Shown here: piece by piece, positions 26,790 through 62,249 of the stretch
How positions within the stretch are numbered: position 1 is the first letter of the stretch
How the letters are laid out: each line of letters opens with the position of its first letter
DNA from: Tretioscincus oriximinensis
Taxonomy: Eukaryota > Chordata > Lepidosauria > Squamata > Gymnophthalmidae
DNA length: 64,000 nucleotides
Assembly (NCBI GenBank): GCA_022410635.1
Contig: JAJVDF010000364.1
Location: forward strand, 686,673 to 750,672
Direction: 5' to 3'
The notes under the pieces: generated by a model
What the model saw: the letters and a program-made list of their open reading frames with translations, nothing else
Told to the model about the DNA's origin: nothing
Databases searched by the model: none
Program-made: the position numbers and the translations under genes

Positions 26790-29700
26790 AATGGGCTTCA
26801 GAACAGCCAACAGTACTAGTAAAAAATATAAATAAAAAACAGACACCTAGTGAAAACACAAAGCTTTACTACACTACCGTATTTCCAAGCTTATAAATAT
26901 TGTAGGAATATAAAACAGGAATATATTCTCACAATTGATTTGTTCCTAATAATAACTTTTGTGTGCAGGGGAATCACACAAAAACATCACATGATGATCT
27001 TCAGAAAAGATCCCTGGAAAATTTAACATTTTCTTTCTGTAACAAATGTGTGCAATTTTTAAATGGTATAACTTGTTTTTTTTAAGAATATACAAAACAT
27101 ACCATCTTCTTACCTAAGCAATGACTTTCAATTTAAAAACTTCTTTGGCAACTTTTTGATTTAAGCATTAACAGTTTGGTTCCACTTAGATCTAATGTGA
27201 ACCCAGAATTCCTGTACAGGTCTGCTTTTAAAAAATGTTATCCAAAGAACTGATAAAAAATCCTCCTATCCATCTATGGACCTTAATTGATTACAGGTTC
27301 CTGGTGCACCTACCTGAAAGAACACCCTGTCTACAAGCACCTGAGCAATTCAAGAATTGCCCTGTGGATTTGTGTATGCTGAGTGACTATATGATTGTAA
27401 TTTGTTTTAAAATATTTTCTGGATTTTTAAAAAAATTAATTCATGTTTTATTGTATCTGATTTTATCAAATTAATTTGCATTTATAGTTTGTATTGTGAG
27501 CTGCTCAGAGCACACTGTGGGGTGAGCGGGGTATAATAAATCAGAGAGTAAAGTAAATTTACTTAGACCTTTCAATTCTGACTATTTAGCTGGTTTTTCC
27601 TGTTGAACAANGATCATTTAAGAGAAAGCTGCCTTGGAGAGCCTAACTTGCAGCTTCCTATTTTGCAAATTCAATTCAGTTTTCAGGACTCCATATTACA
27701 TTTCAGGACAATCTTACAGTGGTCCCTCTATGACTAGTTACTCCTCCCCAAAGTTGAGCTTCCCCGCCAAGCAGCAGGATATGCAAAAGAAATCCTATCT
27801 GTGTACTAACAGCTTGACTATGATTGCATCCAGATTACTATGCTTTGTAACAAATTCTCTAAAAATTTCACTTCAATTGAGTCTTTTTTCCATACACAGC
27901 ATGGAAACTTCACTTCCTTGTGTATTTGACTGCAAATCATATGAGGCTCTTAAGAGCCTATAGCTTCCAAGAAGCTGTTTCTGACACTGGCTGCTGCCTC
28001 CTACCCCCCCCCCCCCCTTATTACCAGGTGGGTAAATAGAAAAACCCCTCAGTTTAAAATTCTCAAGAGATTTGAGGGTGCTGGGTAATGAAAAAATGCT
28101 GTCTCTTCCTGCCTAAATTCAGCAGGGAAAACAGCTTTTGTAAGCTCTGCCTTGCTGAAGATACTGTCATTCTGTCTATAAGACATGTCCTGACTACATA
28201 TTGCGCTATGAAATCAGCATATAGGTACTGGGGGGGGGGGGGAGTGTAATATTGTACCTTCCTAACACTATCACTGCTGGATTGCCATAAAACAGTGAGG
28301 CAAATCCTCCATAATCACATCATAATAGCATGAGGAATACTCTGTCTGAAAGCAAACGAAGATGTTTGGTGATATATTATGATGGCAGTTTAATTCAAGC
28401 ATACACACACCCCACATACACAGCTTTGTTCATATAAATCTGGTGATGAAAAAAATCACTCTTTTTCATTGTCTTGGCTCAGCTTGAGAGTTCTGTTGAG
28501 AGGTTTTACATTAATCAGTCTCTTTACTGGATGACAAGTGTGTCTTAAAAATGATTCTCATTAGCTAAATATGCCTTCTATGTTACAAAACCAGGGATAC
28601 TACAAAGCAATATAATTTCATTAGACAGAGACATACTATTCATGGTTGAACTATTGAGCTCATTAATTCCATCTTTTATGAGTACTGAATTTTTTTGTCC
28701 AACAATATGCATCTTATTTAAAATCTCAACCATTCTACGGTGACTAAAGATAAAAATGTCACTGAACTATGCTCAAATCTTGGTAACAAAGAGGAAAAAT
28801 CCATTTAGTATCCTGGCATCAATACAGAAGTTGTTTGTCATTGCCTTTTTCAGGGGTATTAACTTTGAAGTTCCAGTCTACTACACTCTCAGAGAGCCTC
28901 CAATCCAAGTACTAACAAGGTCAGACCATGTTTAGCTTCTATAATAGACAAAATCAATATTCTCATCATTCTTGAATGAAGAGAAGCAGAGAAGCATCCT
29001 GGAGATTTTAAATTAATTTAAGCTTTAAGTGAATGGGTCCAGAAAACATGTGAGGATAACCAGGTTATGGCAAAAATTACTTATCTCAGCATTTAGGAAA
29101 TACAGTTTAAGCTGTTCACGCAGTGCTATTTTACTTCACACATTAAAATATTATGTAGTCCCAGAGGACCGAAAACTTACCTTTCTGAAAACCACAGGTA
29201 CCTGAAAGTATCTTAGGCTGACAGTGTTTATGCAGATACTTTGCTAGCTGCTTATTATCTACAACCACACCTAAAACATCACCAATCACCTTAGTTTTTA
29301 TTTGGAAAGACACTCAACACATCAGATTATTCTTTACCTCCACCTCATAAACTGGATCAAGGTGGAGATTGGATGAATGGAGAGAGAGGAAAACATGCAT
29401 GTTTGATGAACATGTGGATAATGGTGAAGAACAGAGAAAGGAAAACAAAGGCAGGCAATATGCTGGAGAAGCAAGAATATTAAACACACAGAATGATAAA
29501 TTTAGATAAGAAAACGAAGATCATTTACTTAATAACAAAGATCAGTCACAGTAAAGCAAACGGTATTTTCTATAATTTTGCATAAATGTGAAAGCTATAA
29601 AACAAAGAGGACAAATGTCTTCAAATTGGGAATTTGAAGAGGTTTACTAGGAATACCCTGGATGGAATGCAAGAATAATCAGAGGGTTATTCTTGCCTCT

Positions 29701-30830
29701 GAAGTAAGCTCTGACTGCACCCTTGTGGCAGCAATGTGTGATAACATTCAGGAAATCAAAATAAGAGACAACTTTGAAGATGCATGGACAGCATTAAAGA
29801 GATTACAGGGATCACTTTGCTCTGGATCTTATTCTAGATTATATTCCAGAATAAGGGCATCCCATTTCCATGCTGATGCAGGTTATAGCAGTTCAAAAAA
29901 GGCACAGGAACATTACTAGATGAGCTAACAAAATTATTTTGACCATATAGTCACCAAATGAAGCCTTACTGTTGCATCTATTGTAATAATTAGACATTTA
30001 CATCTTTAGTTGAAATCCATCTATGATTTGTTTTACCTGGGCGCAATAAAAAATCTTTATAATACAGAAACTTGTAGGCAGACCATTACATCCTTTCATG
30101 CTTGCAGCATTCAGAGACTTTTTATATACTATACCTCTCAACTATAAGGACAAATTTGCCTTTTGTATATTAATTTATTAGCAGATTTTGGTACCAGTAC
30201 TGTAGCTTTAGTTATCTGGCAAGTTGACAAGCTGGAAAAAATATACATGTTAAAGAGAATTTTTTTGCACTTGCTAGAATGACTTTAAAATGATATAAAT
30301 GTATGTTGTAGTTCAAGCTCCAGGGATANGTTAGTATTTGGTTTGGTATATCATTTATAATAATCATTGTCTAGGCTCATAATTCAAGCTGATATCAAAG
30401 TGGGAATGGTGTAGATGGGAGTGGGAGTAAAATCACACACAAAAGGTTAAGCATACCGTACACTGTTTTGTATTACTTTTTCCCACTCGTATGCACATCT
30501 TCCCAATTAATCCAGTTAGCTTCCAAGTTCTAGCTAAAAAGTAANAATGTTACCCTGGATCAGAATTTCTAGACCCTCTTTCTAGAATTAGTTTTATCTA
30601 ATTTTACTGAAAACATTTTTGGAAGCTATTAATGTATGCAACAGGCATTAATCTGTGATGAAACCTCCCAGTATCAATCTCAATAAACCCCTGGGAGAGC
30701 ATATCCTTGGCTGCGTTCTTTCACAGTTCTTACCATTTCAACAGTCATAAAAAGACAAAGTTCAGTAATATTCAACCTCAGAGGAGGATTTCCTTTCTAA
30801 ATAGAAATACAATTACAGCACAATAATATT
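26790..30830. other. No gene recognised; minor repeat traces
   Basis: A LINE/SINE-like tail (GTGAGCTGCTCAGAGCACAC, then GTATAATAAAT) at 27497-27541 and a small palindrome CTTATTCTAG..CCAGAATAAG at 29828-29856. Otherwise AT-rich DNA lying downstream of UBE2V1. Confidence 0.45.
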
Positions 30831-30841
30831 AATGCACACTT

Positions 30842-30847
30842 TTTATT
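30842..30847 (-). terminator. UBE2V1: Candidate distal polyadenylation signal of UBE2V1
   Basis: AATAAA on the minus strand about 1.84 kb past the stop codon, a distance similar to the long mammalian UBE2V1 3' UTR as I recall it. The choice between this and the proximal hexamer needs transcript data. Confidence 0.3.
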
Positions 30848-32102
30848 ATATTAAAATCAGGCAATGGTCTGATACAATAAAAAGGCTGCGTATGGAATAC
30901 TGTTATGTTAAAATTTTAATTACAGAGGATGTTAAATCCTTACAACTAATATTTTCCTTAAAAGAGTTAATGGAAACATCAATTATTCATTGATTTGATA
31001 GCTTCTGCTTTTAACTGTGACTTTTGTCTTTTGTTGTACACAAACACTGAATTTTTTACTTTGTAAAACTCAAGGACAAATTAGATTGTTTGCGTTTAAG
31101 CCTGCATCCATGTTTCAGCAGTCAGTGGTCCAAAACAAAAAGTCAGAAAAGGAAGCAATTTGCCAGGAAGCTTTGCCAATCATGGGTCCTAATGCACTGT
31201 GAATGGTACTGTCACCAATTCTTTAGCAAAGTATCCTCTAAAGTATTAAAACCAAAACCCTTATTTTACAGAGCAGATTCGTTTCTAATGCTGGCAAGCT
31301 GTTGTAGGGCCAAAAGTTGCACACACCAAATACGTAGATAAATGGCGTTCAAGCGGAGGTAGTGACCTTCAGCTCAGGGAGCTGGAGTGTTTGTTTCCAA
31401 TTTCAGCATAGAGACCGTTCAACAATTCTTCACCATTCTCAACAGGATTAAAATGATCCTGATAAATTACGGCTCCTTTCACTATACCAAACGCCTATCT
31501 AACAGCATCAGCCTTGCCCAGCGTAGTGGTATGGAAGCAGCGTCACAAGGCAGGAAGGGAAGGATATCTGCAAGCAAAAAAACCCCAGTCCCCCAGAACC
31601 TCTTTCTTTCCTCAATGGATAAAGACTAAATTTATAGCCCAAATTGACACACACGAGGCAAAATAAAAATAATTATAATATTTATAATAATAATAATAAT
31701 AAAATCAGGCAGTTTGCCAGCCACTTGCCTCTTTTGACCAGATATATGGAAAGTGTCATAGAAGAGGCAAGATAGAAAGCAGCACCCCAACTATGACAAG
31801 AGAGAGAAAGGAAAGATTGAAAGACACCCACCCTCCCATCTATTATTCTAAATCCCACCACACTGGGCAAGGGATGGTGCAGAAATACAATCTATTTCTT
31901 AAACAAAATGTAGTGGGGAGAAAGAAGCCCCCATTCCATAATCATTAGAGCATGTTCAAAAAGAGATAGAGGAAAAAACAATAACCCTAGACACAATCAG
32001 CATTTTACTAGAGCCTACACAAAGGGAGGGACGTCCATGTAACCCATTAGTAGTCCACACAGCTCAGCCGAGGACCGGGACTTGAATCCTCTGGGAACAA
32101 TC

Positions 32103-32108
32103 CTTTAT
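32103..32108 (-). terminator. UBE2V1: Candidate proximal polyadenylation signal of UBE2V1
   Basis: AATAAA on the minus strand about 580 nt past the stop codon. It would give a short 3' UTR. No obvious GU-rich element was defined. Confidence 0.3.
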
Positions 32109-32263
32109 TCTGAGCAAGTCCTACTGGAATGAACGAGGGATGTATAAGAGCATGAGAACACCCTTGGACAGCCTCAGTTCTTGTCAAGGGGGTTTGCACA
32201 AGAGAACTGTGTCCTTTGCGTCTACTCTAATAAATAGCCCTGAGCATCAATTCTATTGCAAAC

Positions 32264-32306
32264 AGAGAGAAAGAGAGAGAAAGAAAGAGAGAGAGAGAGA
32301 GAGAAA
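32264..32306. repeat. GAGA/GAAA purine microsatellite
   Basis: AGAGAGAAAGAGAGAAAGAA type tract inside the presumed UBE2V1 3' UTR; read as CT-rich in the transcript. Confidence 0.85.
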
Positions 32307-32687
32307 AGATCAACCAAGGCCAAACACACAGCAATGTGATTGTGTGATGTATTTTTATATGCTTTTTCACAGTCGAGTTCAATGTGCCATACCAGTCTTG
32401 ACAGTAATAAATTTAAATAGACTTTTCTTGATACCAGAAGTTCAACTATATGTGGACAGTGGTTACACATGACAACATTATTTGTTATAGCACAACTTAT
32501 TTTCAAATGGAAAAAAAATAATTAGTATCATTTACAGTATTTTGAGATAGACTTTCCTTTGCATGGGAACTTCCTTTCCAGTACTTGGNGGTCTACAAGA
32601 TGCATCTATAAAATTTACTACTGTGAAAAATGTAGAGAGCTTAAATTGGATGAAGGGGCATGATTTTTTTTCCTGTTTTGTTTTTCA

Positions 32688-56150
<23,463 letters not shown>

Positions 56151-56190
56151 CTTGCGCCGCTGTCGCTGCGAGCCCGGCCTCCCTGCCGCC

Positions 56191-56198
56191 CACGTCAC
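56191..56198 (-). promoter_or_regulatory. CRE/UPRE-like site upstream of UBE2V1
   Basis: The minus strand reads TGACGTGG, a CREB/ATF half-site that also matches the XBP1/ATF6 UPRE core, 42-48 bp above the ATG. An ETS-like GGGAAGTG lies next to it at 56208-56215. Confidence 0.4.
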
Positions 56199-56230
56199 CT
56201 CAACGCGGGAAGTGAGGCAGGCAGGAGCGA

Positions 56231-56247
56231 GCGGCGGCGGCGGCGGC
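56231..56247. repeat. CGG triplet run in the UBE2V1 5' UTR/promoter
   Basis: Five to six GCG/GCC units within 100 bp of the ATG, with further GGC runs at 56280-56306. It is probably transcribed as a GCC run in the 5' UTR or sits just upstream. Confidence 0.7.
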
Positions 56248-56270
56248 GGCAGCACACACGGCGCGGGACG

Positions 56271-56278
56271 GGGGCGGG
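56271..56278 (+). promoter_or_regulatory. GC box (Sp1/KLF) in the UBE2V1 promoter
   Basis: GGGGCGGG about 120 bp upstream of the ATG inside the CpG island. Confidence 0.5.
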
Positions 56279-56766
56279 ATGGCGGCGGCGGCGAGGGGGC
56301 GGCGGTCGACGAGGAGCTCGTGCTGCGGGCCGCGGGCAGGAGAAGGAGGGCGCGTGACTCCCGAGGCGCCCGGGCCTTCCCACCCGTTCCGAGAAGCGAC
56401 GATTCTGCGGCTGTAGGGCTGTGAAGCAGCGACCACCGCCAGTCGCTTTGTATTTTTTATCGTTGTATTTTTCCTTCCTTAGGGGCAGGTGTTTTGTTTG
56501 GGGACTGGATACAGTCAGAAGGGCGAAATGGCCTTTCCTCTCAGGTGACTAGAAGGCAAAACAGCAGAGAAATGGGAGAGGACATATAATCTTTGCATTA
56601 CTTTCATAAACCCTTAAATATTCATTTTTGCCAATTTACTTAAGTAATGCATGCAGTATAGATGGGTCCCCCGGCCACCTTCCTGTAAGCAGAAGCAATG
56701 TTTCCTGTGGGCAGGACTGGGCACCGATTGGCTAAAAAAGGCTTCCTCCCTCCCAGGGTTGGCTGC

Positions 56767-56800
56767 AGTGCAGGCTGGGAGCTGTAGTCCGCAGGACAGG
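56767..56800 (-). promoter_or_regulatory. ZNF143/SBS-like site upstream of UBE2V1
   Basis: The minus strand reads GACTACAGCTCCCAGCCTGC, close to the ZNF143 (Staf) consensus ACTACAnnTCCCAGnnTGC, about 630 bp upstream of the ATG. A diverged copy of the same block lies at 46.775-46.89 kb, so the site may be repeat-derived. Confidence 0.45.
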
Positions 56801-56889
56801 GCCCCCTTTAGGCTGGGCAGAAGAGGTTGCCCCTTGCCCAGACTACATTTACCAGTGTGGCCCGAGCGCAACGACTGTTTCACTCTTTT

Positions 56890-57118
56890 TCACAGTTGGG
56901 TTGCTGCTACTGCTACTGACAGCTTCCTGAATAAGCACTTGGACACCAAGGGTATCAATGGGTACTAGGATGGATGTCTGGGTGCTGCCTTAGGGATGGG
57001 GCAACAGGCAGGACTCCTGGAATACCATTTGCAGGGAGTCATGAACAGGTGCATATTTTGCTTTCCTGTGATCGGACTGCCCAGGTCTGATTCAGTATGG
57101 CTCTTCTTATGTTCACTT
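56890..57118 (+). repeat. CR1 LINE 3' end
   Basis: CTTCCTGAATAAGCACTTGG, ACACCAAGGGTATCAATGGG, GGGGCAACAGGCAGGACTCC, ATTTGCAGGGAGTCATGAAC and CTCTTCTTATGTTC. Related to the copy at 54.66 kb. Confidence 0.9.
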
Positions 57119-57265
57119 GTCATCGTGAAAAAAATAGCATAGAAAAGCTGACAGAAAAATAATTTAAAACAGGAATTCTGCCAGAAAGAAGAGAAACAAG
57201 AAGCTGACAGTTCTTGGCTGGAACCCCATCTGTAGCATAGGGTCCAAGTCAAGGTCCTTTTCAGC

Positions 57266-57458
57266 TAGGCTGAAGATGACCCCTTTTGGAGTGGGGTGGA
57301 AACCCGCTTTTGGGGTGCCTCCCGGTTTTTGCTGAGGAATTTGTTTTTCAAAAAACAATTTTTCTTTGATTTTTTTTTTTAATTCCTCAGCAAAAACCGG
57401 GAGGCACCCCCCAAAGCGGGTTTCCACTCCCACAAAAAGAGGTAATCTGGTCAGCCTA
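57266..57458. mobile_element. hAT-type fold-back MITE, copy 3 (193 bp)
   Basis: Starts TAGGCTGAAGATGACCCC, ends CTGGTCAGCCTA. The arms (GGGGTGCCTCCCGGTTTTTG and CAAAAACCGGGAGGCACCCC) pair perfectly. 8-bp duplication TTTTCAGC / TATTCAGC (7 of 8) at 57258-57265 and 57459-57466. Confidence 0.93.
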
Positions 57459-57536
57459 TATTCAGCCCCAATAACTAATCACATAAGGAAAGATATTGAA
57501 AAGACAGAAGAGAGAGAAAGGAGCAATAAAATGGCA

Positions 57537-57665
57537 ATTTCTGCACTAGGTTTCATTTTGGGATTTATATCCTGGAATGAAATGGGGCCCGTGCCTTCAG
57601 CATAGCAGTGTAAGCTACAGCAGGGATTCCAAGATAAACTCCAAAATGAAACCTAGTGCAAAAAG
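57537..57665. mobile_element. GCACTGAG-family fold-back MITE (about 129 bp)
   Basis: Arms CTGCACTAGGTTTCATTTTG and CAAAATGAAACCTAGTGCAA pair almost perfectly around a centre with CATAGCAGTGTAAGCTACAG, which resembles the centre of the 44971 element. Confidence 0.85.
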
Positions 57666-58252
57666 GGCAAGGGGACCCTGAGATCAAGCAATGGCCATTG
57701 TGAGGCCCAAGGAAGATCATTGCAACCCACCTAAGGGAGTTTCTTTGCCACAGCAATTACTATCCTGCATCCCAGTTGAATAATGTAGAAACTGGCAGGA
57801 TGATGATGCCTATTCTGTGAAGATTTTATACAGTAGCTGAGATCAGGTGAAGGACTTGACTTCTGCTTAGGGATGCCCAGAAAGAATTGGTGTTTGCTGT
57901 ATAAGACAAGATGCTGGCTGGATTTGTTGTGGCCTTTTCTGGCAAAGCTCTATTAGGGCATTAGCATTAGCGGAACTATACCAATATTAGCATAATGAAG
58001 AACTGCATTAAATCCCTCACACTTTTTCCTTGCTTTAATCCAGTTCTTCAGAATTAAAGTTGGATTAAAATACAGGTTGGAACAGCACTTATGGAGAACA
58101 GATGTGTCAAGGGTTACTAGAATGAATGCTCTGGATTTGAGAGATGGGCAGGATGCCTCTATAAAGGCCAAAGAGCAGATGGAGCAGGTGGAAGTTTTGT
58201 TTGAGATGCTTAATACAATTGGTGACCATTATGGTCTGATTTGTACTTGATT

Positions 58253-58385
58253 TTATTCTGCTCCAGAAAGCGGTCTAAGGGGCCTGCTGTCCATATGCTA
58301 TTCTGGGTTAGTTGCTGTGGCCTGTACTCATTCAGAATGGCATGTGAACATTAGGCTCTTGAGACCACTTTCTGGAGCAGAATAA
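58253..58385. mobile_element. Fold-back MITE (133 bp)
   Basis: TTATTCTGCTCCAGAAAGCG at the left and CACTTTCTGGAGCAGAATAA at the right pair over at least 18 bp. Inner GCTATTCTGGG and CAGAATGGCATGTGAAC extend the hairpin. Confidence 0.85.
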
Positions 58386-58559
58386 TACTAAGTATGAAAC
58401 AGGCTTGTGTGANCCTGAATGCTTGGTTATACAATCTGTAGCTTGATCTTGCAGGCCTTCTTTTTACATTAATTTAAGAACATAAGAACCTGTCACAAAT
58501 GACACCCAGTGTGATATTGTGTCAACAGTGTCTATTATGACCTAGGAGTCCTTGGTTTC

Positions 58560-59880
58560 AAGTACAGACTCAGTTTGTTTGTTTAATTTGTTTAATTATT
58601 TGCTCATTGAGTCAAATGCATAAAAGATATTAATAAAATTAACCAGGAGAAAATTCTGTTGAGAAATTAGAAAAGAAGAAAATAAAGAATCTTAATACAC
58701 AATCAAAAAATGGAAAAAAAGAAAAGTCAAATTAATCTTAAATAAGGACAGCAAATTAACTAAAATTTGGAAAATAAGACAAGGAAAAGGGGGCAATTTG
58801 GTTACAGTTTTACAAAAGTTACATGATAACAAAATCACAACATTAAACAATTATATAAAACTATGGCACTCCTTTAAGTATAAAAGAAATACAAAGATTG
58901 GCGAATAATGCAAATTGGTTAGATGTGGCCCCTATAGTATAATTCATTAATAAAACTGATAATAAAAAGATTTAGAGAATAGGACTCTCCCTTTGATAAA
59001 ATGATAAAAAATGTGTTAAAAATGAAAAAGGTATTGCAGGAGAACTATATAGACTACTAGTCGCCGTAAAGGAAGAAATTGCTATAGAGATCTTTCAGAA
59101 CATGGCCATAGACAAGCCCCTTGGAAGGGAAGAAGTAATAGCAGCAGTCAAGAACATCAAAGAGGAGAAAATGAATAAGTGAAAAGAAACAAGGAAAATA
59201 ATAATGCAGAAATGATACCATACCACAGTCCAGCTAACACTTCGTTCCTAATATAAAAGAGATATGCTGACATGGGAGAAGAGGCACGTTTAATCATCTA
59301 ATTTGGGAATGCCCTAGGGTACAAGAATTTTGGATGAAAATCCCAAAAGACATAAACTATTATACACGCAAATCTATAACAAATAAAATAGCGGTGTTTA
59401 TAGTAGGTATGGAAGTCGGGGGTGGGGGAAGAGAGATCCTGGGAAAACTGGCTTGTGTCAAATTGTAATTGCAGCGAGTTGGAAGGACAGACTCAAGTGA
59501 ACATTGAATAAATGACATGAACACATTATGGAAATAATATCAGTTGAGTTCATAAATTGCAAAATGATTATTTAAAATTTGGTACATAAATTAAGAGTGT
59601 GTGGACAAAAGTGGAATGTGGCAAAAACCTGTTTAAAAAATGAATTGATAACTGGAGCACAAAAAAAATGAAGCTCAATGTAATTTTCACATTATAATTG
59701 ATTGATATAATCCCCACCATAGACCCTAGGAGGGAGAGGGGTAATGTTAGGGTAGGTATACATGTATATGTATGTGTTTGTAGTTGTATGTGTTATTGTG
59801 TTCATAATATGTGTTACGTTTATTGCATGCGATCTTTGTTACGTGTATGTATGTGCTAGTAAATACAATAAAATTATAAA
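58560..59880 (+). repeat. L1-type LINE 3' portion, decayed
   Basis: The plus strand around 59280 encodes GTFNHLIWECPRVQEFWMKI and, further on, VIAASWKDRLK in another frame: the L1 ORF2 C-terminal pattern also seen at 40.5 kb. Stops and frameshifts throughout. It ends in a TATG-rich and A-rich stretch at 59.76-59.9 kb. Confidence 0.75.
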
Positions 59881-62249
59881 AATAATTATTATTTACTCAT
59901 GTAAAAAGCATGATCAGAAAGTAGTTTTTAAAAATACAGCATGTTTGAATTATGTAAAATGCAGGTTTGCAATTGAAGATAAGTGCATATATTAAAGGGA
60001 TAAAAACCATTTCATTTCTTGCTCAGTGTTCTCCTGGGAGTGCAAGAGCTGTTGAGGGGAGAGAGGACCAAATATCCAAAAACGAAATTTTCACACGTCT
60101 ATCATCCATCATTTTATGCTTATATGTGAGACCCTCTTGTTGTACATCTTCCTCACTCAGAACCCTATTGATAGGTAGAGAGGTACTCATGGCTCAAGCA
60201 TTCCTTCAAAGGTTTTATCACGTAACAATCAATTTGATCAAGATGGCTGAGAATACATCATGTTGACCAAACACTTGTCATGTTTCTCTGCTATAACACC
60301 CTCTTCAGATAGATCCAAATGCTTAAAACTGCTGCCATCATTAGTTTATATACCCAAGAATTTCTTTCCTTTTCTTTCTTTCATCCTGCCCTATATGCAA
60401 AGATTGCAGGATGGGCCACAAAAACCTCTTCAGAATAAAATAGATTAGCTAAAAAAGTAGCTGCCTACGTGGGGAGGCACTACTGTTGCCTCTGCTGAAG
60501 GCCAGGATAAAACTGGGATATAATAAAGCACTGTCGGTTTTAAATGATTTCATTAAACCCTCATGTTTTATTCATAGGTACATTATGGACTTTTAAGTCC
60601 ACTACTTATGGATGTTTTTAGCCATATGTATATTGTTACAGAGAGATTAAACAGGCAATTTGTCCACATAGTTGCTATAAATATTTTTATAGCACAAAGA
60701 CATCAGTTGATTCAAGTTTTTTATTATTTTTAACTGCTTACTGTTATACAGCAACAGTTAAATATAGTGTAGGAATCAATCCTGCTGTGGCTTGTCATGG
60801 ACCATGAAGAGGACCACTGAAATCACTGCAGGTCACATAATAATCATCAGCACGAATCTTATGTGCACCTGGTGACTGCAAATCCTATTGGAAAGGGGAG
60901 TGATAAGGCTGGGAAGAGCAATGGACGCAGGTATGTTTTATCTTTACTCTCAGTAAATGCTTACCTCATAAGGAAGTAACTGCAAAATATTAGATTTTGA
61001 AAATTCAGACCTTTGACAGATTTGTGTGTTGCAAAGAGAATAACAAGCCTGTTCATGCACATACTTCCCTATGACGCCACTGTTTTTTGAACTATATGGA
61101 TTCTTTTGCAGATTCATCTTTAATGTGCATTTATCAGCCAGTCATGAGACTGATGCAAAATCACATTCCAAGGTACTAAGACAATTGTTAGTGACCAGAT
61201 TCATTCAAGTGGGGCCACATACTGCAGATGTTTGAGGTTTGNTGAGAATTTAATCTATATCTGATGCCTTTCTTTCACCCACCCTTGTGCTTTCTGAGAA
61301 GGCCAGTTCCTGAATATATTTTTCCCTAAGGCTTCTGACACTTTATAGTCTCAGAATACAGGTTCAGTACACAGGTCTCAATATATTTTCATTAAAAAAT
61401 CAATTTGCCTCCACAAAACTATTCCATGTTTATTCACAAGTTGCCTATTCTCAGCCATAAAAAGTGCTTAGAATTATTAAATAAAGTGTATCTTATTTTT
61501 TCCTTTCTTATTCTATTTCTGTGTTTGCTAATACTCCTTAGCAAACCTTTTTTTTTACCCTCAAGATGGCTTTCCTGAAAGTCATATATGTCTTCTTTTG
61601 AGATTTTGGAAATATTTTTCTTTGCTGCAGTTTTTATAATCTCTCCCATTTCATTTCATAACACCGCAGGTTTTACTTTGCATAGACAAGTTTACTGGAT
61701 TTATGCGTTAAGTACGTTCTAAATATTCGATGACATTTTGGCTGATTGAATTGCAATTCCCAAGATTCTGATTTATGTAATTCACCAATGTTGTGTAGAC
61801 TCTGCATTTATATGTGGTCATCTGAGTTTAAGTGTGTTTCCGTTTATCTGAGATCACTTTTCCTATGAAATCTAAAATGATGTGCTTTACGTTATCATTT
61901 ATGTTTTCGTCTTCCATGGTCTTCATGCTAGTACTGCAAGTTCTTATATCCTTGTGCAGCAATATATTCATTGCTCTTTCTGTGTTAACTCCACTGGTGA
62001 TTTCCTTGCAACAGTGATTTTGCCACATCATGATATCTTGGTCTGCTTTTGTGTTCCCCTTTTCTAGCAAAGTAGTGGTCATTCAAATTGAGGACTTAAT
62101 CTTCTAGCAGTGCAAATCTCAGTTGTATTGCTTTGTTCATAGTGAGTTACTGGCACTGAAGCAATTTGCTATTCCTTTTTAAGGAATGTTTTTAAACTTC
62201 CCAGTATAAGTTTAATTTTAGAGATTCTCTTAGATGCATTCATTGAAGT
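59881..62249. other. No gene recognised
   Basis: AT-rich intergenic sequence upstream of UBE2V1. No PEDS1-like exon or other protein domain was recognised on either strand. Confidence 0.45.

Larger units (their letters stand above)
30842..32687 (-). other. UBE2V1: UBE2V1 3' UTR (conserved proximal part; distal limit uncertain)
   Basis: Sequence read leftward from the stop resembles, from memory, the mammalian UBE2V1 3' UTR over about 32.3-32.65 kb (for example TAGACC..AAGTAC, a GTTGTGCTATAACAAAT block, and TGTAACCACTGTCCA). A GAGA/AAAG microsatellite at 32264-32306 breaks the distal part. The only minus-strand AATAAA hexamers I noted below the stop are at 32108-32103 and 30847-30842. The segment 31.1-31.6 kb lacks recognisable repeats and could be distal UTR, which I cannot prove. 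Confidence 0.55.

Noticed and set aside
59881..62249. PEDS1 (TMEM189) last exon, expected upstream of UBE2V1 by mammalian synteny
   Set aside because: No membrane-desaturase segment recognised on the minus strand; it probably lies beyond the window.
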